Below are positions 43,340 to 52,786 of a stretch of DNA of 64,000 bases, piece after piece. Where the stretch lies: assembly GCA_035280425.1 (NCBI GenBank), contig DATEFW010000043.1, positions 124,001 through 188,000 on the forward strand, written 5' to 3'. Under the pieces are notes generated by a model. The model was not told the DNA's origin. It was given only the letters and a program-made list of their open reading frames with translations, and made no database searches. Both the position numbers and the translations under genes were made by a program. Numbering within the stretch: position 1 is the first letter of the stretch; the number at the start of each line of letters is the position of its first letter. Source of the DNA: QHXW01 sp035280425 (GTDB lineage Bacteria; Acidobacteriota; Terriglobia; Bryobacterales; Bryobacteraceae).

Positions 43340-44419
43340 ATGCGTAATTTGACCGCATTAATCGCGATCTCGCTCTGCCTCGCTACTCTCGCGCCCGCGC
43401 AATCCGGCACGAAACGGTATCTCTACCTCAGCATGCCCGACGGGGCCCAGGAGGAGGGCCGATCCAATCCTCCCGGTATCCTGATCTTCGATATCGACAA
43501 CGGCCACAAGCTCGTGCGGCGCATCAACATCCCTATCTTTGCCGAAGGCCTTCGCGGTTTCGCGGGCAACCTGAAAATGCATCGCGTCTATTTCTCCACG
43601 AGCAATCATCGGGTCGGCGCTTTCGATCTGGAGACCGAAAAAATCGTCTGGGAAAAAACCTACGGCGCAGGATGCGACCGGTCGGCCGTCACCATGGATG
43701 GCAAAAAGCTTTATGTGCCCACGGGCTGGTGGTATGAGGGCGAGGATAGCGGCGTGCTCATCGTCAATGCGGAGAACGGCGCGCTCATCAAGCGAATCCA
43801 TGTCGGTCCGCAGGCGCACAACAGCATCGTGAGTCTCGATGGCCGCCTGATGTATCTTTGCACCCGAACGATGCTGTCCATCTTCGATACGGCCACCGAT
43901 CGCTTGATCCGGCAGATCAAGGACGTGGGTGAAGTGGGCATCTTCCCGTACACCATGGACAGCCGGCAGCGCATTGGCTACATTTGCCTTGGCGCGCATG
44001 TGGGTTTTGATGTTGTCAATCTGCAAACCGGGAAAGTTCTCCATCGCGTTCTCGCCGGCGATGCGCCCATCGCTCACCGGACTCACGGCTCGGCCCTCTC
44101 GCCCGACGAGACGGAGTTGTGGATCAGCGATCAGGTGGGCAAGAAGCTGTTCATTTTCGATGCCACGAAAATGCCCCCGGCTCCCAAAGGCCAGGTCGAG
44201 TTGTCCCAGGGCGGCCATGGCTGGGTCTCGTTCAGTATCGATGGGCAGTACGTATGGACCCACACGCCCGATGTTTTTGACGCACGGACCAAGAAGCTGG
44301 TGGCGACCTTAAAGGACGAAAACGGAAAGCCGGTGAGCGGGTCGAAATATATCGAAGTCCATTTTCGCGACGGCAAAGTTGTCCAAATGGGAAATGAATT
44401 CGGACTGGGGCGCAAATAG
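43340..44419 (+). CDS. Exported YVTN-type beta-propeller protein
   Basis: A 359-residue secreted protein with signal peptide MRNLTALIAISLCLATLAPAQS. The rest is a chain of about seven four-stranded blades with the YVTN/quinoprotein-like pattern (RVGAFDLETEKIVWEKTY, GVLIVNAENGALIKRIHVGPQ, SIFDTATDRLIRQIKDVG, FDVVNLQTGKVLHRVLAG, LFIFDATKMPP). No clear PQQ or metal ligands are seen, so it may be a binding scaffold rather than an enzyme. Start has no ribosome-binding site (see promoter). It converges on the cytochrome gene with 4 nt between. Confidence 0.75.
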   Translation: MRNLTALIAISLCLATLAPAQSGTKRYLYLSMPDGAQEEGRSNPPGILIFDIDNGHKLVRRINIPIFAEGLRGFAGNLKMHRVYFSTSNHRVGAFDLETEKIVWEKTYGAGCDRSAVTMDGKKLYVPTGWWYEGEDSGVLIVNAENGALIKRIHVGPQAHNSIVSLDGRLMYLCTRTMLSIFDTATDRLIRQIKDVGEVGIFPYTMDSRQRIGYICLGAHVGFDVVNLQTGKVLHRVLAGDAPIAHRTHGSALSPDETELWISDQVGKKLFIFDATKMPPAPKGQVELSQGGHGWVSFSIDGQYVWTHTPDVFDARTKKLVATLKDENGKPVSGSKYIEVHFRDGKVVQMGNEFGLGRK

Positions 44420-44423
44420 CGCT

Positions 44424-44897
44424 TCAGGGTTTTTCGAGAAGCTCGTCGACGTGCCAGTATTCGGTCCGTGTGTTGTTTGCGGCGCGGATCCCGCTCACTG
44501 TCTCGGCTGTAATTGGTTCGGAAGGTGCGCCAAACTGCCTGCGGACGTACGAAAGCAGGGAAGCGGTCTGTGTGTCCGACAAGATCTGGCCGAACCCGGG
44601 CATTTCCCGATCGTAAGTTTTCCCATCCAACACCATCGGACCGCGGACGCCGTGCAGCACGATCCGAATGACGCGGTTCTCCGGCCCCGTTACCCAAGGC
44701 GAGCCGGCCAGCGGCGGGGCGTCGCCCATTCCCTGGCCGTCGTACTGATGGCAAGCGGCGCAGTAGCTTTGGAATTCAATCTGGCCCGCATCGCACAAAT
44801 GAGCTGGCCGGTGATGGGCCGCGCATCCAGCCAAAAACAGCAGCGGCCAGAAGCGGGCCAGGTAAAGGACGGAAGATTTTGGCGCCGCTCCAGCCAT
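44424..44897 (-). CDS. c-type cytochrome lipoprotein
   Basis: A 157-residue exported protein. A lipobox (LFLAGC, C25) ends the signal peptide, so it is probably membrane-anchored by lipid. One haem-c site CAACH (46-50) sits in FQSYCAACHQYDGQGMGDAPPLAG, and EMPGFG (near residue 100) offers the axial Met. This is the class I cytochrome c layout of electron-transfer subunits. The last 40 residues are not part of the haem fold. No oxidase genes adjoin; the donor and acceptor are unknown. Confidence 0.8.
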   Translation of the reverse strand: MAGAAPKSSVLYLARFWPLLFLAGCAAHHRPAHLCDAGQIEFQSYCAACHQYDGQGMGDAPPLAGSPWVTGPENRVIRIVLHGVRGPMVLDGKTYDREMPGFGQILSDTQTASLLSYVRRQFGAPSEPITAETVSGIRAANNTRTEYWHVDELLEKP

Positions 44898-45111
44898 GCA
44901 GGTGAGATTCTACCGTAGCAAGACACGGCGGCACTTTTCCGTACGCTAGGGCTTCGGCTTGGAGGGGGAGGTGGTGCGGACCAACGCAGATTTGGGAGCC
45001 AAAGCGTCATGGGTGCCAGGGTTAATGTTAACCATCGGCTAACCTTTGACAGCTTGATCCCGGCGGGCGTATGGCGTCACGCTGGAGAGTGGCTCCGTTG
45101 GGAGAGGAGAG

Positions 45112-45312
45112 ATGGCGCGGGCGGGACATAAAGCATCAGACGCGGTAATCCTCAGGGCACGCCGGCCGCAGTGCGTGTGCCGGGAGGCCGAATGCGCGGT
45201 CGGGCACGGCTCGGGCGGATGTGGCAACCACACCACCGCTCGCTTTTCTCTACTTTGTGAAAAGTGCCGGAGGGCGAAGTCGGCGCAGCGCACGGGCCGA
45301 TACGCTTTCTGA
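45112..45312 (+). CDS. Small Cys-rich (zinc-ribbon-like) protein
   Basis: A 66-residue basic protein with cysteines at 21, 23, 28, 37, 49 and 52, arranged as CxC-4-C-8-C-11-CxxC with His in between (VGHGSGGCGNH). This suggests a small zinc ribbon or treble clef. GGAG 5 nt before the ATG supports translation. I do not recognise the family. The region 44898-45111 upstream has no gene. Confidence 0.5.
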   Translation: MARAGHKASDAVILRARRPQCVCREAECAVGHGSGGCGNHTTARFSLLCEKCRRAKSAQRTGRYAF

Positions 45313-45332
45313 GCAGCGAAGGCGAGGATGGC

Positions 45333-45467
45333 ATGATTTCCGGTTGTCCAGTTGATGCAAATATCTTTTCCTGCCTGATCCATTACGCTCCCGAGCTGCT
45401 GTTACTCGGGGTGCTGGCGCTAGTTGGTTTTGCGGGTGTAGCCATGCGTCGATCAACCGATCACTAG
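45333..45467 (+). CDS. Possible 44-residue membrane peptide
   Basis: ATG at 45333 with GAGG upstream. A short polar start (MISGCPVDANIFSCLIHY) is followed by one strong membrane helix (APELLLLGVLALVGFAGVAM) and a basic end. It could be a small membrane protein or a chance frame; the same frame starts further upstream without support. Confidence 0.3.
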   Translation: MISGCPVDANIFSCLIHYAPELLLLGVLALVGFAGVAMRRSTDH

Positions 45468-45514
45468 GCGCAAACTGCCGATCCGCCCGAACCGCACCCT
45501 CGGCGCGCTTTTGC

Positions 45515-45784
45515 CTATTCGGCTGTGCCGGCGGCTTGGTCGCGGTCTTTCAGTTTCAACTTGGACTTGTTGGCTTCCAGGAATGCTCGCAGCTCCTCGG
45601 CATGATCCAGCAGCTTCACCCACTGTTCGTAGTACAGCGTGACGGGAAAACGGCCAAGACGGTAAACGCTAACCGCACCCTTATCGCTGACGCGGTACTC
45701 CAGCGCACTCGGCTTGCGCCCCTGAAGCTGCTGTTCCAGTTCAGAGATCCGCTGCAACAATTCTTCCTTGCTTGGTTCCGGCAT
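45515..45784 (-). CDS. Small conserved-looking hypothetical protein (89 aa)
   Basis: An 89-residue soluble protein. Residues 1-25 are a coiled-coil-like helix (SKEELLQRISELEQQLQG), followed by LEYRVSDKGAVSVYRLGRFPVTLYYEQWVKLLDHAEELRAFLEAN, a beta hairpin and helix. The C-terminus is highly charged. No function is known to me. Start ATG at 45784; the frame is open further up but enters the tRNA gene region. Confidence 0.55.
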   Translation of the reverse strand: MPEPSKEELLQRISELEQQLQGRKPSALEYRVSDKGAVSVYRLGRFPVTLYYEQWVKLLDHAEELRAFLEANKSKLKLKDRDQAAGTAE

Positions 45785-45899
45785 GGCGTGATTATGACAC
45801 TCTCGCCGGGAGATTGCCTCCCGCGTCGGTGGTAGCCAACACGCGAGCGCGGGAAGCGATTGTTCGTCGCTTGCGAACGTGCAGTTGAAGAGAACTGGG

Positions 45900-45976
45900 T
45901 GGTGGGCGGTCGCGGGCTCGAACCGCGGACCTTCTGCTTGTAAGGCAGACGCTCTAACCAACTGAGCTAACCGCCC
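45900..45976 (-). tRNA. tRNA-Val (anticodon TAC)
   Basis: The reverse complement folds as a cloverleaf: acceptor GGGCGGT/ACCGCCC, D-arm TAGCTCAGTTGGTTAGAGC, anticodon stem-loop TCTGCCTTACAAGCAGA with anticodon TAC, variable loop, T-arm GGTTCGAGCC within a perfect stem. Discriminator A is followed by an encoded CCA (complement of TGG at 45900-45902). It decodes GUA (and, with modification, other GUN) valine codons. Confidence 0.95.
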
Positions 45977-46055
45977 GCTCATTTTTGATTCTACTCCAGT
46001 TCCTTGGATTAACTCGCTGTTGACAACCCCCGTCTTCTCCGGGCATCGTCATTCC

Positions 46056-46832
46056 ATGGCACTTCACGAAAAAACAGCATTGGTGACCGGAGCTTCGCGC
46101 GGCATTGGGCGGGCCATCGCACGCCGGCTCGCCGAGGACGGCGCCGCAGTGGGAGTCAATTACCGCGAGCGGGCCGCGGAGGCCGAGTCACTTGCCAAAG
46201 AGATTCGCGCCGCGGGCGGACGGGCTCTTCCGCTTGCCGCGGATATCGGCGACGCACGCGCGGTCAGCGCGATGGTCGAAAAAATCGAGAGTGAATTCGG
46301 AGGGGTCGACATCCTGGTGAATAATGCAGGCGTCCTGCGCCGGGGCGATCTGAGCGATTTCAACTACTCGGAGATGGAAGGCATGCGGCGCACTAACGTG
46401 GACGGGCTGGTGAATGTCACGCGTGCTGTAACGGCAGGAATGCAGAAGCGCCGCTTCGGCCGCATCGTGAATCTCACTTCGATTGCGGCGTTCGGAACGG
46501 CGTTCGCCGGCACCACGTTCTACGCAGCGACCAAGGCCGCGGTCTCGATCCTGACGCGCCGTTTCGCCATGGAACTGGGGCCGCACGGCATTACTGTAAA
46601 TGCCGTCGCGCCGGGGTTCATCTTAACGGAGATGGTGCGCGAAGGACGCAAACCCGGTGAACTCGAAGCCATGATCCGGAACATTTCCGAAAAAGCCATG
46701 ATGCGGCGCGCCGGATCGCCGGAAGACATCGCCAACGCGGTGGCCTTTCTGGTTTCACCCGATGCCGGTTTCATCACCGCCCAGATCATCACTGTCGATG
46801 GTGGGAGGATGGATTACATCAGCCATGGCTGA
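46056..46832 (+). CDS. SDR-family NAD(P)-dependent oxidoreductase (FabG-like)
   Basis: A 258-residue short-chain dehydrogenase, close to 3-oxoacyl-ACP reductase in layout. Motifs: TGASRGIG (NAD(P)-binding), NNAGVLRR, catalytic Ser in IVNLTSIAAFG, YAATKAAV (Tyr and Lys), and PGFILTEM, then GAITVDGG-like end (ITVDGGRMDY). A basic residue (R) follows the glycine motif, which suits NADPH. Start ATG at 46056; a TTG 36 nt upstream is also in frame. Its 3' end overlaps the convergent AddA gene by 78 nt. Confidence 0.88.
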   Translation: MALHEKTALVTGASRGIGRAIARRLAEDGAAVGVNYRERAAEAESLAKEIRAAGGRALPLAADIGDARAVSAMVEKIESEFGGVDILVNNAGVLRRGDLSDFNYSEMEGMRRTNVDGLVNVTRAVTAGMQKRRFGRIVNLTSIAAFGTAFAGTTFYAATKAAVSILTRRFAMELGPHGITVNAVAPGFILTEMVREGRKPGELEAMIRNISEKAMMRRAGSPEDIANAVAFLVSPDAGFITAQIITVDGGRMDYISHG

Positions 46833-49800
46833 GCCCGCGGGGCACAAGCCGCGGAAGTACGGACAGCGCGCACAATGTTCTCCCTCGCGCAAAGGGAATT
46901 GGAGCGACGCCTGCGCCTCGCGGAACTCCGCCACCAGCAAGTCGGGATTATTGAGCAGATTTCGCTCGAGGCTCACCGGAACGGCCAAGCCGGGACGAAG
47001 GAAAAAGACGAACGCTTTATCGGGAACCCGTCCGGTAACGCGCTCGAGCGCCATGGCGTACAACCGTAACTGTGGCGCGTAAATCTCTGCCTGAGCGGCG
47101 GCGTCCCGATTTTTCACGTCGTCGGTCTTATAATCGACCAGTACCAGCTCGCCGCCTTCTTCAAACCACAGGTCGATCTGGCCGCGCAGCACCGCATCAT
47201 CGACGGCCATCAGAAAATCGAATTCCCTTTCCACGCGCGCGGCACAGGACGCGCGGCGGCCAATCTCACTCGCCCTGAAGACATCGGCAAGTTTCAGCGC
47301 TTCAGGCGTGGCATTTTCGATTTTCTCGCCCGCGAGCAACGAGTGCACCTCGCGGCCGAATTCACTGGCATCCTGGTCTTTATCCACGACGGCATCTTCA
47401 TCGTTGACGCGCATGTGGCGAGGGCCAGCGGCACGCCAGCCCAGATAACGTTCCAGATAATAACGGCGCGGGCAATCCGCGTAGAGCGCGATCGAAGTGA
47501 CGCTGGCTGCCGAATCGTGCTGGTCCCTGACTGCAGGACGCGCGAGCCTTTCGACTGCTGTGGACGCCGGATCCACGTTAGGCCGGGCAAGCGGCGAGGG
47601 CGCCTCTTTGGTCGCCAAAAGCCGTATCAGAAACGATTCTCCGTTGGGAGCATCGACACGCCGAACTTTGTTATGGGGGATACCGAGATCCTCGCCGATC
47701 GCGGTTTCGAGTGTGGCCGCCCATTCCTTGCGTTTGCCGAAACTCGAAAATGAGAACACCAGATGCTCTTCGGCCCGCGTCATGGCAACGTAAAACAGCC
47801 GGTTTCCTTCTTCTTTTTCGCGGCGTTTTCCTTCGTCTTCGATGGTCTTGAGGAACCAGTCGCGCTTGCTTTCACCGCTGGCCGGATCGATCCAGCTTAC
47901 CCCCAGCCCGACGCGCGGCGAGAAGGCCAGTTGTCCCGCACCCGACTGAATCCCTTTTTGCAGCGCAGCCAGAAAGACAACCGGAAACTCAAGTCCTTTG
48001 GCGGCGTGAACCGTCATGATGCGCACGGCGTTGACGGCGTCTTCGGGCGGAGCATCGGCATCGCGCGCGTCGGCTTCCCGCATCAACTCGAGCTCTTCGA
48101 CGAACTCGGCAAGCGTCAGCCGCGTGGACGCTTCGCGCGCCAACGCCAGAAACTTTTCGATATTTGCCAGCGCCCGGCTGCCGGGATCGGCGCCATAACC
48201 GGTCTCGTCCAATGCGCGGATGAGCAGCCGGTCCAAGCCGGCAACGTCGCGCGCCTCACGCCAGCGCCGGAGCTGCTCTCGAAAGCGCCGCAGCCTTCCG
48301 GCCTCTTCGGCATCGAAGGGCTGGGTCAGTTGATCCAGCCGGTGAATCGCGGTAGCGAGACTGCCTTCGATTTTCAACCGGAACAACGTTTCGTCGGAAC
48401 AACCGGTGAACGGCGACCGGAGCACGGCAGCCAAGCTGATTTCGTCGCGTGGATTCGCAACGACGCGCAGCAGATTCGTCAGGTCCACCACTTCGCGCGT
48501 TTCGAAAAATCCCTTGCCCTGGTTGAGCAGATAGGGAATGCCGGCGTCGCCGAAGGCGCGCGTAAACACCGGCAGCACTTCGGTGTTGCGCACCAGCACG
48601 GCAATATCGCCAAAACCGGCGCGCCTCTCGGCCACTTGAAGCTTGCCTGCCAATTCCAGAATGCGGCGCGCCACCCATTGGGCTTCGAGATCGAGCGCGG
48701 CCTCCTGGGAGTCCGCAATCGCCGCCAGGATCTCGATTGAAGGCTCCAGCTTCTTGGGAAACTCCTTTGCCGCGATCAGCGCACGCGGCTCGATTCCCGG
48801 AGCATTCGCCAGTATCGTCTCGACCGCGCGCAAAATATCCGGGCGGCTGCGCCAGTTTTCGGCCAGCTCGACGAGGTGATCGCCCTCGACAGTATCGCGG
48901 TAGCCGCGAAACACTTCCGGATCGGCGTGGCGGAAGCCGTAGATCGACTGGTTGATATCGCCGACCACATAAAACCTTCCGGGGCCGCGCACGAGCTCAA
49001 GCAACTTGGATTGTTGATTGTTGGTGTCCTGAAACTCGTCCATCAGCACATGCTCGAAGTCCTGGCGAATGCGCTCGCGCAGGCCGGAGTTTTCTTCCAG
49101 CAGCCGGACCGTGAACCATTCAAGATCCGAATAATCGAGGGCACTCATCTGACGTTTGCGCTGGCTGTAAAGCCGGTCGAAGCACTCGAGGACCGCGATC
49201 AGCGTCTCCCGTTCCGCTGAGTAATAGCGGGTTGTCCACGTGCGTTTGATCTCCGGGATAAGGCTGTCTTTGATCTCCATGATCCTGTCGCCTGCAGGGG
49301 TGTTTCGCTTGATGCCCTTGAGGCCGGTGGGAAATTCGCTGATGACTCGTAAGTGGTCCGCTGTGATATTCGCTTCCGGAAGGCGCACGATCCGGAGGGC
49401 TGCATTGATTGCCCCGTGCAAAATACCCAGCTGGATCGGGTTCCAGCCCGCAGTCGATTCGTTCGCCAGATCTTCGAGGGCTCGGCGCAGGTCACTCGCG
49501 CCAGGACCGCCGGGCGCATAGCGCCGCAGATTCTGCGGCCGCTCACCTGCGCAGCGCATCGCGTCGTAGACATCCGGAATCTTATCGGCGAGATCGGGAG
49601 AGGAAAGCCCGCGCATCAATCGCGTCATTGCGTCCGGTTGTTCTGCCAGCATGCGGTCGAGAGCATCGGTGGCGGCCTTGCGCTGCATAATCGTCGCCTG
49701 ACGCGCATCGAGCACACGAAATTCCGGATCGACCCCCGCAGCAACGGAATTCTCGCGCAACAGCCGGGCGCAGAACCCGTGTATGGTCGAAACACTGGCC

Positions 49801-50054
49801 TGCTCGAGCTCGCGGCGGCGTTCCGGATGGCCGCGGAGTGATTTCGCCAGCCGCTCCTTCATATTGCGCGCGGCCTTCTCGGTGAACGTGATGGCGAGCA
49901 GGCGTTGCGGAGAGACGCGCGAATCGATCATCAAGCGTTGATATCGCTCGACTAGAACCAGCGTCTTACCCGAACCGGGCCCCGCCACAATGCAGGTGTC
50001 GCGTCCGGCAAGCTTAGGATCGATCGCTTTTTGCTGCTGCCGGGTAAGATCCAT
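46755..50054 (-). CDS. addA: AddA/RecB-type UvrD-like helicase-nuclease
   Basis: A 1099-residue recombination protein that unwinds and degrades DNA ends with its partner. Helicase motifs: Walker A AGPGSGKT (near 24-31), TFTEKAARNMKERL, DEFQDTNNQQ, GDINQSIYGFRHADP, and VHAAKGLEFPVVFL (motif V). A C-terminal PD-(D/E)XK nuclease core shows GQIDLWFEEGGELVLVDYKTDD. A Cys in YADCPRRYYLERYLG plus CxxC-6-C near the C-terminus (HCARCPYFRGLCP) suggests an Fe-S staple. Starts within the addB stop (TGATG). Confidence 0.88.
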   Translation of the reverse strand: MDLTRQQQKAIDPKLAGRDTCIVAGPGSGKTLVLVERYQRLMIDSRVSPQRLLAITFTEKAARNMKERLAKSLRGHPERRRELEQASVSTIHGFCARLLRENSVAAGVDPEFRVLDARQATIMQRKAATDALDRMLAEQPDAMTRLMRGLSSPDLADKIPDVYDAMRCAGERPQNLRRYAPGGPGASDLRRALEDLANESTAGWNPIQLGILHGAINAALRIVRLPEANITADHLRVISEFPTGLKGIKRNTPAGDRIMEIKDSLIPEIKRTWTTRYYSAERETLIAVLECFDRLYSQRKRQMSALDYSDLEWFTVRLLEENSGLRERIRQDFEHVLMDEFQDTNNQQSKLLELVRGPGRFYVVGDINQSIYGFRHADPEVFRGYRDTVEGDHLVELAENWRSRPDILRAVETILANAPGIEPRALIAAKEFPKKLEPSIEILAAIADSQEAALDLEAQWVARRILELAGKLQVAERRAGFGDIAVLVRNTEVLPVFTRAFGDAGIPYLLNQGKGFFETREVVDLTNLLRVVANPRDEISLAAVLRSPFTGCSDETLFRLKIEGSLATAIHRLDQLTQPFDAEEAGRLRRFREQLRRWREARDVAGLDRLLIRALDETGYGADPGSRALANIEKFLALAREASTRLTLAEFVEELELMREADARDADAPPEDAVNAVRIMTVHAAKGLEFPVVFLAALQKGIQSGAGQLAFSPRVGLGVSWIDPASGESKRDWFLKTIEDEGKRREKEEGNRLFYVAMTRAEEHLVFSFSSFGKRKEWAATLETAIGEDLGIPHNKVRRVDAPNGESFLIRLLATKEAPSPLARPNVDPASTAVERLARPAVRDQHDSAASVTSIALYADCPRRYYLERYLGWRAAGPRHMRVNDEDAVVDKDQDASEFGREVHSLLAGEKIENATPEALKLADVFRASEIGRRASCAARVEREFDFLMAVDDAVLRGQIDLWFEEGGELVLVDYKTDDVKNRDAAAQAEIYAPQLRLYAMALERVTGRVPDKAFVFFLRPGLAVPVSLERNLLNNPDLLVAEFREAQASLQFPLREGEHCARCPYFRGLCPAGSAMADVIHPPTIDSDDLGGDETGIG

Positions 50055-52732
50055 CAGGCGCCCTCAGCAATTACCGCTGACGCAGCAACTTCGTACCGGC
50101 ACACGTCGCGATAGTCACATAGCCGGCAACGCGAAACATCGGCGGGCGCCGGCTCAGTCCGCCCTGCGGCAATTTCAGAAGCGGCTCGCGCGCTCCGCAC
50201 CAGAGCCGTCTCCAACCATTCCGGGGTAAAAGGCTGGATACTCGGCTTCCGCACCCAACTGGGCGTTTCGCCCCAGCCGGCGTATTCCACCTTGTCGCGC
50301 AGGCTGCAGTAATACATTCCTGTCGGCTGCAAATGAAACGCGCGCTCGATGGCCAGCCAGTAAAGCGGCCCTTGCAGCAGATTCTCGTTAGACGCCTTGT
50401 CCTTCGCGGTACGGCTGTACTTGTAGTCGATAACGAACCCGCGCCCGTCCGGGGTTTTCAACAGCCGGTCGATGCGGCCCCGGATGCCCAGCCCGCTCGC
50501 GAGCGCAAATTCGCAATTCTCCTCAACCTGGCTTTCGAAATGGTCCGGCCAGCGGTCGGTTGCGGCGAATCGCTCAAGATCAGCCAGCAGTTGTGCGCGC
50601 AGCATCTCGGTTTTGTAACCGGCCGGAAGGGCTAGCGACGCAGCCTGCTCGCGGAAAATCCGGTCGAAGATCTCGCGCACAGATCCGCGAGTCGTGAGCC
50701 ATTCAGCGATCACTTTATGAACGATGGTTCCGCGAACCATGAAATCAAAACGCTCTTCCGGACGAACCGGCGCGCTTTCAAGGTCGAGCGTGTGGCGCCC
50801 GAAAAACTGAAACGGGCATTGCACATACGATTCCAGCGCCGTAGGCCGCATCACCGCGTGCTTCTGCTGGAGCACCGCGAGAAGATCCGCCGAGCACAGA
50901 CCATTCCGCGGCGCGGTTCCAATGGCAGCGTTCTGTGGCCGCACCGCACGGCTCGGCACCGGCTGGTCCACGGCGTCGAGATAAAGCGAAGGCAGATTCA
51001 ATTCACCGCGCGCGTCATTTTTCGGGTAGCTCACAGTCAACGACGCCGTGGCGCGGGTTATCGCGGAATCGTATAAAAATCTCTCTTCCATTTCGTGATC
51101 ATTCGCGGTCCGCACGCGAACTCCAGCCCGGTTGAGCTCGCGGCGCGCACTCTCAGGAAGAAAAGGATCGGGCGCGCGATAGAACGGGAATTGCCCTTCC
51201 ACCAGGCCGCAGACAAACACCACCGGGAGCTCCCACTGGCGCGCTTCGTACCCGCTCAGCACGTGTACGACATCGCGACGTTGATCCGGCACACGCAACG
51301 GCGTCAGCCGCAGCACGGCTTTCACCGTCTGCCAGAATTCATCGAGCGGAATCTTCCGGCCGCGATCAAACGATTCCGCCGCCTGTTCGACCGCTCCGTC
51401 AAATAAGTCCAGGGCTTCTGTCTGCGAACGCCACGCCAGCGCCGTTTCGTGATCGACTCCGTCTCGCGGTCGGGATGGGCGGTAGAGCGCACGCAGTCTC
51501 GCAAATTGCTCAGCCCACCGCGCCGGCTCGGCCGCCAGCCCTCGCCAACCGTCCAGCTCCGATAGCCGGTCGAGAAGCCGGCGCACTCGGTCGTCACCGG
51601 CCCCCGTCTGCGACGCAATTTCCTTGAGCCGCGCCAGCCCCGTGCCCGGCATCCGCTTGCGAACTGCAAAATCGAAGCGATCCATCACCGTCGAACTGCC
51701 TACGCCGGGAGCCAGCTTCATCGCAACCAGAATTTCCGCGTGGTCCCATCCGCCGAGCATGGCATCGACCGCACCCGCCAGGTACCGAACCGCAGGCTGT
51801 TCGGTCAGCACTCGATCGAAATAGAACCGCGTTGGAATCCCGAAACGCTCCAGCGTGGCGCGCAGAATCGAAACGTAAATCTCGGGGCGGCGAACGATGA
51901 TCCCTATCTCCCGGAACAAGCGGCCGCCGGCATGTGCTTCGAGAATCCGCCGCGCGATTTCGTCCGCCTCGCGCTCGATCGACGGCGACACCACAAGTTC
52001 ACGTCTGGCCGCCTGACGCTCGTGCGAGAGGACGTGCTCTTCGAAGCCCATTCTCAGCAAGCGCTCGCGTGCCGGCCGCGTAACGTCGGCCGCCGGGAGA
52101 GTGACGGTGATTTCGGCGCGCTTCGTCAGAGCCTCAACGACCGCCAGCTCCGGATCCGTCAGCGAAAAAAAACCGTCGAGCCAAATAGATTTGATTGGCC
52201 CGGTTCCGTGCCGCTCAATCGCGGAAGCTGCCAACTTGAGCCGCGTGGCACGCAAGCCGATTTTTCGCTGGGCCAGCAGCCGTTCGACTTCTGCGAATGC
52301 GGCGATGATGGCGTCACGAATCGGCGCCGGCGGCAGGAGCCGTGCGAGCGTGGCCGAGTCGCATCCGGCGGAGGCGCATTCATCGAGCGCAGCCGCCAGT
52401 TTCGCGTGAAATCCCGGCAGATGCGCAACCTTCGCAAAGTCCGGATGGCCGAGCGTGCGGGTCGCCTGCTCCACCAACAGATGAAATAGCGCGTCCCCTG
52501 CCTCCGGAAGATCGGCCGCCCACGGCTCGATAAAACGGTGGAGTGTCTGGATCAGCTCGGGACGAAAAACGAATCCCTCGCGCGCCATCGCATGGCGAAG
52601 ATGCTGCGCCATCGTAGCCGTGGGCACAAGCAGCCGCACACTGCCTGATTCTTGCCTTCCGAGAGCCTCGCGAAGAGCTTCTAACGCCGCGAACGTCTTG
52701 CCGGACCCGGCTGGTCCGCTCAACAGTCGCAT
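50054..52732 (-). CDS. addB: AddB-type nuclease subunit
   Basis: An 892-residue partner of the helicase, first gene of the pair. Walker A GPAGSGKT (residues 6-13) starts an inactivated helicase-like region used for Chi-type recognition in AddAB. The C-terminal PD-(D/E)XK nuclease core reads GIRGRIDRLLKTPDGRGFVIDYKYSR. Four cysteines (YVQCPFQFFG and CRLCDYRDVC) match the iron-sulfur staple of AddB. Gene order addB-addA and the shared TGATG show tight co-expression. The protein is shorter than Bacillus AddB. Confidence 0.82.
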   Translation of the reverse strand: MRLLSGPAGSGKTFAALEALREALGRQESGSVRLLVPTATMAQHLRHAMAREGFVFRPELIQTLHRFIEPWAADLPEAGDALFHLLVEQATRTLGHPDFAKVAHLPGFHAKLAAALDECASAGCDSATLARLLPPAPIRDAIIAAFAEVERLLAQRKIGLRATRLKLAASAIERHGTGPIKSIWLDGFFSLTDPELAVVEALTKRAEITVTLPAADVTRPARERLLRMGFEEHVLSHERQAARRELVVSPSIEREADEIARRILEAHAGGRLFREIGIIVRRPEIYVSILRATLERFGIPTRFYFDRVLTEQPAVRYLAGAVDAMLGGWDHAEILVAMKLAPGVGSSTVMDRFDFAVRKRMPGTGLARLKEIASQTGAGDDRVRRLLDRLSELDGWRGLAAEPARWAEQFARLRALYRPSRPRDGVDHETALAWRSQTEALDLFDGAVEQAAESFDRGRKIPLDEFWQTVKAVLRLTPLRVPDQRRDVVHVLSGYEARQWELPVVFVCGLVEGQFPFYRAPDPFLPESARRELNRAGVRVRTANDHEMEERFLYDSAITRATASLTVSYPKNDARGELNLPSLYLDAVDQPVPSRAVRPQNAAIGTAPRNGLCSADLLAVLQQKHAVMRPTALESYVQCPFQFFGRHTLDLESAPVRPEERFDFMVRGTIVHKVIAEWLTTRGSVREIFDRIFREQAASLALPAGYKTEMLRAQLLADLERFAATDRWPDHFESQVEENCEFALASGLGIRGRIDRLLKTPDGRGFVIDYKYSRTAKDKASNENLLQGPLYWLAIERAFHLQPTGMYYCSLRDKVEYAGWGETPSWVRKPSIQPFTPEWLETALVRSARAASEIAAGRTEPAPADVSRCRLCDYRDVCRYEVAASAVIAEGA

Positions 52733-52786
52733 TTCCAGTTTTCAGCTTACCGCTTGCCGAAGTTTTGCCGCGAGTTTCCTTCCGGC

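Noticed and set aside
45333..45467. Confident small membrane gene
   Set aside because: Kept only as a low-confidence feature because the frame is short and no conservation can be tested here.
45900..45976. Mobile-element insertion at tRNA-Val
   Set aside because: No integrase or direct repeat of the tRNA 3' end is seen near it; the small genes to the right and left show no element character.
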